From Rhodospirillaceae bacterium (GTDB taxonomy: Bacteria > Pseudomonadota > Alphaproteobacteria > Rhodospirillales > Rhodospirillaceae), in the NCBI GenBank assembly GCA_028822445.1, contig JAPKDQ010000001.1, forward strand, positions 1 through 64,000: a DNA stretch of 64,000 bases. Direction: 5' to 3'. Position numbers and translations under genes: made by a program. A model generated the notes under the pieces. That model saw only the letters and a program-made list of their open reading frames with translations, was not told the origin of the DNA and ran no database searches. Of the stretch, positions 58,126 to 64,000 are shown piece after piece (position 1 is the first letter of the stretch; each line of letters opens with the position of its first letter).

Positions 58126-58929
58126 ATGTCAGTCGTGGTTATTACGGGGTCTACGCGTGGTACCGGGTTCGGGTTAGCGCGCGAATTCCTCCAGCACGGC
58201 CATAATGTTATGGTGTCCGGGCGAACCCAATCGGCAGTCGATGCGGCCGTTTCCTCTCTCTCAAAAGACGCTAGAACCGCGCGTATTTTTGATCTGCCTT
58301 GCGGTGTTACAGATCGTGCGCAGGTGCAAGCGTTATGGGATGGCGCGGCCAAAGAATTCGGTGTTGTCGAGTATTGGATTAATAACGCCGGTTTCATCCA
58401 TAGTTACAAAAAAATAACAGACCTTCCGTCGGAAGAATTCCAGAAGATTATTCAGGTGAACGTCACTGGTGTAATCAATGGCACGCAGGTTGCTAGCATT
58501 GGTATGGGTGATCAACCTGATGGTGGTTGGATTTACAATATGGAAGGGTTTGGATCCGACGGCATGACGCGGCCAGGTCTTGCCCTGTATGGCACGACGA
58601 AGCGGGCGGTCACCTATTTCACAGGCAGTGCGATCAAGGAATTCAAAGGCAGTAAGATCAAAATTGGATACCTTAACCCAGCCATAGTCATGACTGACCT
58701 TGGCATGGGTGACACTAAAAAACTTCCCAAAGAAGAACGCCGTAAAAAGAGATTCCTGATGCTGATTAGGGATACTATCGAAGATGTGACGGCTGACTTG
58801 GTTGCGCGTGTTCTCTCGAATACCGATCACGGAAAACGCATTGCCTGGATGACGAAGCTTGAGCTGCTTGGACGAGTCCTGGCCTCGCCCTTCATTAAGC
58901 GCGACCCGATGACCCCGGCTGGTTATTAA
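58126..58929 (+). CDS. NYC1/NOL-like short-chain dehydrogenase (copy 3)
   Basis: This 267-residue SDR begins MSVVVITGSTRGTGFGLA, 8 bases after the MFS stop and probably co-transcribed with it. It shares VMVSGRTQSAVDAAV, NNAGFIHS, YNMEGFGSDGMTRPG and YGTTKRAV (YxxxK) with the two neighbouring paralogues. C-terminal LIRDTIEDVTADLVARVL corresponds to the same element as in the others. The frame is open further upstream inside the MFS gene, but this ATG gives the proper N-terminus. Confidence 0.77.
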   Translation: MSVVVITGSTRGTGFGLAREFLQHGHNVMVSGRTQSAVDAAVSSLSKDARTARIFDLPCGVTDRAQVQALWDGAAKEFGVVEYWINNAGFIHSYKKITDLPSEEFQKIIQVNVTGVINGTQVASIGMGDQPDGGWIYNMEGFGSDGMTRPGLALYGTTKRAVTYFTGSAIKEFKGSKIKIGYLNPAIVMTDLGMGDTKKLPKEERRKKRFLMLIRDTIEDVTADLVARVLSNTDHGKRIAWMTKLELLGRVLASPFIKRDPMTPAGY

Positions 58930-58953
58930 GCCCCGGTAAAACCTCGTCAATTG

Positions 58954-59046
58954 GCCTGAGCTGCTGGCCTCTGCTTTCTTGTCTCGGCGTTCCCGCCGGA
59001 ATTGCCGTAATCTCAAAGGAGAAAGAAGCCTGAGCTACTGGTCTCT
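58954..59046. repeat. 19-base direct repeat, two copies
   Basis: GCCTGAGCTGCTGGCCTCT at 58954-58972 recurs as GCCTGAGCTACTGGTCTCT at 59028-59046, 17 of 19 bases identical and 74 bases apart, in the gap between the third NYC1-like SDR and the second monooxygenase. It could be a duplicated regulator site or a scar. No regulator is known here. Confidence 0.5.
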
Positions 59047-59155
59047 AGACGGCCAACTCAGACGTTTCCCCTAAATCCTCTTGAGCCATCGTGGGTTTGC
59101 TTGCAGCATGCATAAACATCATAGGTGTAAGATGCATTGAAAGGGCCCCGGACCA

Positions 59156-60391
59156 ATGCCGGATACAGCAGCAGCGGGTATGTCGCCGACCTTAGATGAG
59201 ATTAAGTATCGCGCCGAAGGGCTTGTCGCTGGCTGGCGTGAGCGGGCCCCAGAGACTGAAGCCAACCGGATGCTGCCGGATGAAACGGTCGAAGAGCTAT
59301 ATGATGCGGAGCTGTTGCAGTTGTTCGCGCCTAAGCGTTACGGTGGCCTATCCCTAGATTGGCCTGCGATTGTTCATGCGTCACGGATTGCGGCGCGTGG
59401 CTGCGCCTCGACTGGTTGGCTAATCAGTGTGGTTGGTGGGCACATTGCTATCGTGTCCCGCTTGCCGAAGCACTGCCAGGATGAAATTTTTAAGGATGGC
59501 GTTCGTAAAATCATCACCACTGCGTCTGCGCAAACCACGGGTACTATTGTTAAGGAGAAAGGTGGTTACCGTCTAAACGGCGTCTGGCGTTTTGGCTCGG
59601 GCATTGACCATGCCGACTATGTCATGGTGACAGGTAGCTGCGACAATCATACCAGCCCCCCAGACCCAAATGTTTTTCGCGCTACGGTTCCACGCGATGC
59701 TGTCGAGGTCGATGACACCTGGCATGTGGCCGGTATGCGAGGCACGGGATCAAAAGACCTGCGTTTTGAAAATATTTTTGTCGCCGATGAGTGGGTTGTG
59801 ACATCACCTGGATGTTTTGGCATGCATCCGCCCGGGGCGGATGTGAACCCGGAAGCTTATCTCTTTGACGTTCCTTTTATGCCGTACTTTACCAACTGGA
59901 TGATTGGTCCGTTGCTCGGCTGCGCGGAAGGGGCTTTTGAGTCCTATGTCGTTGCAACTAAAAAGAAGGTTGGGGCGATGACGAAGATTACTGTCGCCGA
60001 TCAGCCGACCGTACAGGAACGTCTATCTGAGTCGTCGGCCGAGCTGGATTGCGCCCGAATGATGTTTGACAGCATTACCGATATACTGCATGGCGCTGGG
60101 TTAGAGCGGCGTGCGCTTACACCCGAAGAGAATGTCATGATCAACCGCAATCGTGCATACCTAGCGCGCCTTTGCACCAACTCAATTTACCGCCTTGTGC
60201 GCGTTATGGGTGCGACGGGGATATTCAATACCAACCCCGTCCAACGCCATTGGCGCGACCTCTCGGTTATGGCTAGCCAGGTGGGCGTGAACTGGGATCA
60301 GAATATGATGGCCTACGGCCGCCACCTGCTTGGCCTCGATTATGAGAAAGCCAAGGCCGACCGGGCGCCGTCGGAGAATAAACCCGGTTAG
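59156..60391 (+). CDS. Flavin-dependent monooxygenase of the acyl-CoA dehydrogenase fold (copy 2)
   Basis: This 411-residue paralogue of the protein at 36271-37479 has LLQLFAPKRYGGLSLDW, RGCASTGWLISVVGGH, NGVWRFGSGIDHADYVM, RGTGSKDLRFENI and a type-2 C-terminal helical domain. It belongs to the reduced-flavin-dependent two-component monooxygenase group (HsaA/HpaH-like). No flavin reductase is adjacent. It is convergent with the PPIase gene, the stops being 21 bases apart. Confidence 0.83.
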   Translation: MPDTAAAGMSPTLDEIKYRAEGLVAGWRERAPETEANRMLPDETVEELYDAELLQLFAPKRYGGLSLDWPAIVHASRIAARGCASTGWLISVVGGHIAIVSRLPKHCQDEIFKDGVRKIITTASAQTTGTIVKEKGGYRLNGVWRFGSGIDHADYVMVTGSCDNHTSPPDPNVFRATVPRDAVEVDDTWHVAGMRGTGSKDLRFENIFVADEWVVTSPGCFGMHPPGADVNPEAYLFDVPFMPYFTNWMIGPLLGCAEGAFESYVVATKKKVGAMTKITVADQPTVQERLSESSAELDCARMMFDSITDILHGAGLERRALTPEENVMINRNRAYLARLCTNSIYRLVRVMGATGIFNTNPVQRHWRDLSVMASQVGVNWDQNMMAYGRHLLGLDYEKAKADRAPSENKPG

Positions 60392-60412
60392 GTGTTTCTT
60401 TAGATGAGTCCC

Positions 60413-61237
60413 TTATTCCGCCGGTGCCATTGCAATAGGTGCAATTGTAATCGTTGCTCGCTCCCGAAGTTCGGTGAGGACTTGTTGCACAGCATTGTCA
60501 GACAGTTCGGTTCGTAATTGACCCCGACTCTCTTCAAGCGTAGGGGCAGGCTTAAGGCGTTTGTCTTCAACCTTAATGATGTGCCACCCAAAGTCAGTTT
60601 TAACGGGAGAGGGGGTCACATCTCCAGCCGAGAGAGCAAAGGCTGCTTCTGAAAACGCAGGAACCATAGTGCCGCGGGTGAAGTAGCCAAGATCGCCACC
60701 TTTTGGGCCAGAAGGACCCGTTGAGTTGTCACGGGCGAGGTCTTCGAAGTTGGCCCCGTCAGATAACTGGCGTTGCAGCGCGTGAGCTTCATGTTTGGTT
60801 GCAACTAAGATGTGGCGTGCCCGGATTTCCATATCCTGAACATAGGTTTCCATACTTTTATCGTAAGCAGCGCGAATCTCACCATCGTTGATGTGGTCCG
60901 AAATCGCATCGCGCAGGTAAACCTGGCGGACCAACTCATCTTCTAACCGTTGCAGTTGTTCTTGGACCTGTGGGTCTTTTTCTAACCCTCGGCCCTTGGC
61001 AGCGGCACCTATCAATTTCTGGTCGATATAGAACTCAATGATGCGCGGCAGAATGGAGGCGGTATTTATTTCAGCCGCATTGGGAATCGTTTTTTGGAAC
61101 TCCGAGATTTCGCCAAACGTAATCGGTGTACCGTTTAATTCAGCAACCACTGTGTCGGCTGTCTGCGCCAGAGCAGACCCTACGAAACCAAGGGCGAATG
61201 CGGTTAGTGTGCCAAGGGCATAATTACTAAAGTTCAT
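60413..61237 (-). CDS. Periplasmic parvulin-type peptidyl-prolyl isomerase (SurA/PpiC-like)
   Basis: This 274-residue protein has a signal peptide (residues 1-24, cleavage near ALA-QT), an N-terminal SurA-like helical region and a rotamase (parvulin) domain at about 135-235 (EIRARHILVATKHEA, GDLGYFTRGTMVPAFSEAAFAL, FGWHIIKVEDKR). It likely helps outer-membrane protein folding. Its ATG overlaps the stop of the FKBP gene by one base (TGATG), so two folding enzymes are coupled. Since lptD is not next to surA here, this could be the functional SurA counterpart, but it is shorter than SurA (about 430 residues). Confidence 0.88.
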   Translation of the reverse strand: MNFSNYALGTLTAFALGFVGSALAQTADTVVAELNGTPITFGEISEFQKTIPNAAEINTASILPRIIEFYIDQKLIGAAAKGRGLEKDPQVQEQLQRLEDELVRQVYLRDAISDHINDGEIRAAYDKSMETYVQDMEIRARHILVATKHEAHALQRQLSDGANFEDLARDNSTGPSGPKGGDLGYFTRGTMVPAFSEAAFALSAGDVTPSPVKTDFGWHIIKVEDKRLKPAPTLEESRGQLRTELSDNAVQQVLTELRERATITIAPIAMAPAE

Positions 61238-61674
61238 CAGTCTTCAATTCTCATAAGTTCAAGGTCAAAGGTCAGGTCTTGTCCGGCTAGTTGGTGATTA
61301 CCGTCGATCGTCACTTCGCTCTCTTCAATCGCAGTGACCGTAACTTGCACCGGCTGCCCATCATGGGTCATCATTTCGTAGGCCTGACCGATGTCGATCG
61401 ATGCGCCACCCTCTGGGAAAGAATCGAGGTCCATGGTTTGCACCAGATCGGCTTTGCGCTCGCCATAGGCTTGATTTGCTGGGATCGTGAATGTTTGGCT
61501 GTCGCCAACGGTCATGCCAATTAAGGCCGATTCAAAACCCGGAATTAAATTCCCTTCACCAAGCTTGGCCCCCATAGGATCTGACCCGATGGACGAATCA
61601 AATTGAGTGCCGTCGGATAGCGTCCCGGTATAGTGAAAGGTGACGTTGTCCCCGTCTTTTGCTTTGCTCATCAT
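61237..61674 (-). CDS. FKBP-type peptidyl-prolyl isomerase, SlyD-like
   Basis: This 145-residue protein has an FKBP domain with the SlyD-type insert-in-flap: DNVTFHYTGTLSDGTQFDSS, LIPGFESALIGMTVGDS, IPANQAYGERKADLV. It lacks the His-rich C-terminal tail of E. coli SlyD, so it is closer to short SlyD/FKBP proteins. It starts with two Met codons and is upstream of, and coupled to, the parvulin gene. Confidence 0.9.
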   Translation of the reverse strand: MMSKAKDGDNVTFHYTGTLSDGTQFDSSIGSDPMGAKLGEGNLIPGFESALIGMTVGDSQTFTIPANQAYGERKADLVQTMDLDSFPEGGASIDIGQAYEMMTHDGQPVQVTVTAIEESEVTIDGNHQLAGQDLTFDLELMRIED

Positions 61675-62101
61675 CTGCCTTTCTTGTGCGCCATGTGCGC
61701 GAGGGTAAAGAAACTGGCCGAGCCGGCCGATGGCGGTAGCCTGAAAAACGGCGGCAGCATAGGGGGCCGAGCCTTACGAAACAAGGGAACAACCAGCCGG
61801 CGGCAGGCTAAGCCGCAGATTCGTTTTTAGGGTTCTGGTTGGGGCTTATCAGCGCCGAGATCCATTCAGGCACGGTTCACCCGGCGTCTTCACGAGGCAG
61901 TGTTCGCCAATTAGGCGCAAAAAGCACCGAGCGTGTTTTCAATGCTGTCGGCCACTGAGTTTCCGCGTTTTTTTAGAGTGCGCAAAGTTACATCATGGAT
62001 TGCGTTAGCTTAGTCCAGTCTCTAGTCATAGTTATAGGTCTCGGTCATGTTTAATTAAGTTAGAATAGAACAAAGCCGCTATATCACTTGGGGGGCACGC
62101 C
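61675..62101. other. Intergenic region between divergent genes
   Basis: These 427 bases lie between the FKBP gene and the GST gene. No family-matching frame was seen. A 5-bp GC stem near 61800-61816 followed by TTTTT seven bases later is too weak to call. Promoters for both flanking genes must lie here but were not resolved. Confidence 0.6.
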
Positions 62102-62812
62102 ATGACGATCATGCTTTATGACCTTGCCGGAGCCGACGGCAGGCGCTTCTCATCCAATTGCTGGCGCATCCAGTTTGCCTTGGCCCATAAAGGGTTGCCC
62201 TATGAAACCGTGCCAACCCGGTTCACGGACATTGCGTCGATCGGTGACGGCTCTCACAAAACGATCCCCGTGATTGAAGATAAGGGCCAGCACATTTGCG
62301 ATAGCTGGATCATATCAAATTATTTGGAAGACACCTATCCCAACACGCCGTCGCTGTTCGGTGAGGGGGGCGCCCAAGGCCCCGGCCGGTCCTACAGTCA
62401 GTTCTTGCAACGCTGGGGTATGCGGGCGATCAGTTTCCCGCTGCTGAATGTTATAATCAAAGATATATACGACCGGCTGGACCCTGCCGACCAACCGTAC
62501 TTTCGGGAAAGCCGTGAAGCTCGTTTCGGAGAAACCCTCGAGCAGATGGTCGGGGACCGCGAAAAAAAGGTGGAAGGGTTCCGTGCTGGTTTGAGCCCGT
62601 TGCATACCTGTTTGGACGACCAGCCGTTTCTATCGGGTGCTGCGCCGCTCTACCCTGACTATGTTGTCGCGGCGGCATTGTTGTGGCCGCGCACCATGAC
62701 GCGTTTGAAACTTCTGGGTGGTGACGACCCTTTAAGTGCATGGCTCGGCCGAATGCTCAGCTTATTTGATTGTCTCGCGGGAAAGCAGCCGAAGGAATGG
62801 GATGGTGTTTAG
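62102..62812 (+). CDS. Glutathione S-transferase family protein (beta-etherase-like)
   Basis: This 236-residue protein has a thioredoxin-like N-terminal domain with RFSSNCWRIQFALAHKGLPYE and the cis-Pro segment KTIPVIEDKGQHICDSWIISNYLE, then a helical C-terminal domain. The SSNCWR active region resembles LigE/LigF-type beta-etherases and bacterial GSTs that use Ser or Cys at the active site. It probably conjugates or cleaves an electrophilic substrate with glutathione. No leader genes are adjacent, and a FAD monooxygenase follows on the same strand after 207 bases. Confidence 0.8.
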   Translation: MTIMLYDLAGADGRRFSSNCWRIQFALAHKGLPYETVPTRFTDIASIGDGSHKTIPVIEDKGQHICDSWIISNYLEDTYPNTPSLFGEGGAQGPGRSYSQFLQRWGMRAISFPLLNVIIKDIYDRLDPADQPYFRESREARFGETLEQMVGDREKKVEGFRAGLSPLHTCLDDQPFLSGAAPLYPDYVVAAALLWPRTMTRLKLLGGDDPLSAWLGRMLSLFDCLAGKQPKEWDGV

Positions 62813-63019
62813 CTGGCAGCCAACAACAACCAAACCAACGCCTGCCGTAAAACATAGAAATTCAATTGCTGTTGCCACCAAAGGAATAATGAACCAATAG
62901 AGCCGGGACTTTTTCTAGCCGAAAGGGGTGGTCCATGTTTCGGTTAGCGTAGCATGAAGTTGGCCATTTCCGGCGATGCGTGTATGTGAAGCGCTTGTAA
63001 GAGAAGGGTACAGATCCAC

Positions 63020-64000
63020 ATGAAGACACTTCATCCCGATATCTTAATCTCTGGCGCTGGCATTGCTGGTGCGACCGTTGCGGCGGGTTTGCGTGGGCGA
63101 GGCTATTCGGTGATTCAGCTTGAAGCTTCCGGGCAACAGTTGGATTCAGCACGAGGAGATCACCTTGGCCCGCGGGTGGTTGAAACGCTAGCGAATTGGA
63201 ACATTCTTGATGCGTTCTTTGCTGCGGGCGCGGAAAAGCGCCTCGGCGCGAAATGGCTCACGCCGGAGGGTGATGTCATCCTGCACTCCAGTATGGATGA
63301 TTTGCCCTTACCGCACCCTTACTACATCGTTTTGAACCATGATTTGATCGCAACCACGGCTTTGGACCTTGCTGTCACGGATTCGGCCTTTGACTACACT
63401 CTCTTTCGCCCAGTTGCTGCGAGGGATATTACGATAGGTGACAACGCACTCGGCGGCGTGACAGAGGTGAATATTAAGACGCCCGATGGTGAGGCTATTT
63501 CTATCCAACCGCGCATGACCATTGCGTGTGATGGCCGGTCGTCAAAAATTCGGGAGGCCTGCGGTTTTGACATTGCCCATGCCTATGACTACGAGAAGCC
63601 GTTCGTGGTTCTGTTCGGGCCACGCGGCGAGTTGCAAGACCCACGCAATGAAATCAATTCCTATATGTCCATGAGCGGCAGCGTTGGCCGGATTCCCCGT
63701 ATGGGCGGGCAATGGAAAATCGGCTTGGCCATCAACAAGGAAGACATCGGGCGATGGAAGTCGTCCACAGTTGATGACCGCAAGCGCCTGCTGGCCGAAC
63801 GAGCAGGACCACTCGGTGTTCTGGAAACCGAGGTTGCTGGGTTTTACCCTGTCATCCGCCGTGAAACGGCGCGCTGGGCCAAAGGCACAACCGTTCTCCT
63901 TGGAGACGCATGCCATACTGTTCACCCGGCGCGTGGCCAGGGCATGAACTTTGGTATTCGCTGCGCTGCCAAACTGTTCGAGTTCCTTCCGGACCCAAAA
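63020..64000 (+). CDS. FAD-dependent monooxygenase, UbiH/PHBH family (3' end outside window)
   Basis: The open frame runs to the last base, giving 327 residues of an incomplete protein. Features are the FAD-binding GAGIAGATVAAGL near residue 12, an ADP-binding Glu in IQLEASG, ACDGRSSKIRE near 174 and LLGDACHTVHPARGQGMN near 302, the DG and GD motifs of p-hydroxybenzoate hydroxylase-type enzymes. It likely hydroxylates an aromatic or quinone-like compound using NAD(P)H. The C-terminal end and the next genes are not in the window. It may belong to the same catabolic region. Confidence 0.85.
   Translation, partial: MKTLHPDILISGAGIAGATVAAGLRGRGYSVIQLEASGQQLDSARGDHLGPRVVETLANWNILDAFFAAGAEKRLGAKWLTPEGDVILHSSMDDLPLPHPYYIVLNHDLIATTALDLAVTDSAFDYTLFRPVAARDITIGDNALGGVTEVNIKTPDGEAISIQPRMTIACDGRSSKIREACGFDIAHAYDYEKPFVVLFGPRGELQDPRNEINSYMSMSGSVGRIPRMGGQWKIGLAINKEDIGRWKSSTVDDRKRLLAERAGPLGVLETEVAGFYPVIRRETARWAKGTTVLLGDACHTVHPARGQGMNFGIRCAAKLFEFLPDPK

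Noticed and set aside
61800-61827. Hairpin GCGGC/GCCGC followed by TTTTT
   Set aside because: The stem is 5 bp and the T-run is seven bases away. Neither flanking gene ends there.

Overview
The window reads as chromosomal DNA of a free-living, moderate-GC alphaproteobacterium. This rests on gene content and order rather than any marker gene: ilvB-ilvH-ilvC-leuA followed by mreBCD-mrdA-rodA, an IlvB with the GEAS variant of the thiamine-diphosphate motif, an lptF-lptD pair, Sua5 overlapping CysQ, and the abundance of SDR, CoxL-type and PrpD-type enzymes point to a Rhodospirillales-like, probably marine or soil heterotroph. No phage, transposase, integrase or CRISPR array was seen.

Layout. Positions 1-5.9 kb hold a heavy-metal RND efflux operon: the tail of a DUF2946-like protein, a TolC-family channel, a His-rich periplasmic adaptor, a CusA/CzcA pump and a small His-rich exported peptide broken by a stop codon. 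From 6 to 15.1 kb, on the minus strand, lie lptF-lptD, a GlcD-type flavin dehydrogenase, cysQ-sua5 and a lone molybdenum hydroxylase large subunit. From 15.3 to 31.2 kb, on the plus strand, are housekeeping genes: pepA, a DUF1015 gene, miaA, the branched-chain amino acid genes ilvB-ilvH-ilvC, leuA behind what looks like a leucine attenuator, the rod-shape operon mreB-mreC-mreD-mrdA-rodA, and tRNA-Lys(CUU).

Right of the tRNA the character changes. Positions 31.3-33.3 kb form a small stress-type module: an SDR, a DUF393 protein, a two-TM protein and a decayed fasciclin gene. Two divergent promoters there share one unusual sequence, ATCYAA-14 nt-CGTATA, which suggests control by an ECF sigma factor. 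From 33.4 to 60.4 kb runs a mosaic of catabolic-looking genes in which most families occur at least twice: two HsaA/HpaH-like flavin monooxygenases, two alpha/beta-hydrolase-fold proteins with His where the nucleophile Ser should be, two membrane-anchored class C beta-lactamase-like hydrolases, two SMP-30-like propellers, two closely related MFS transporters, two MmgE/PrpD proteins and three SDRs resembling chlorophyll b reductase (NYC1/NOL). Between them are a methyltransferase, an Asp/Glu racemase-superfamily protein, an aldo/keto reductase, a PhnZ/MIOX-like HD protein, an orphan TRAP solute-binding protein and a HapK/REDY-type protein.

The window closes with two peptidyl-prolyl isomerases (SurA/PpiC-like and SlyD-like FKBP), a GST and the N-terminal part of a UbiH-like FAD monooxygenase. 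How the 33-60 kb genes work together is unknown. The simplest reading is uptake or export of an organic acid or lipid-like compound, ring or side-chain oxygenation, ester or lactone hydrolysis, and SDR-catalysed redox steps. The substrate cannot be read from the sequence, and no regulator, flavin reductase or TRAP membrane subunit was found in the window.
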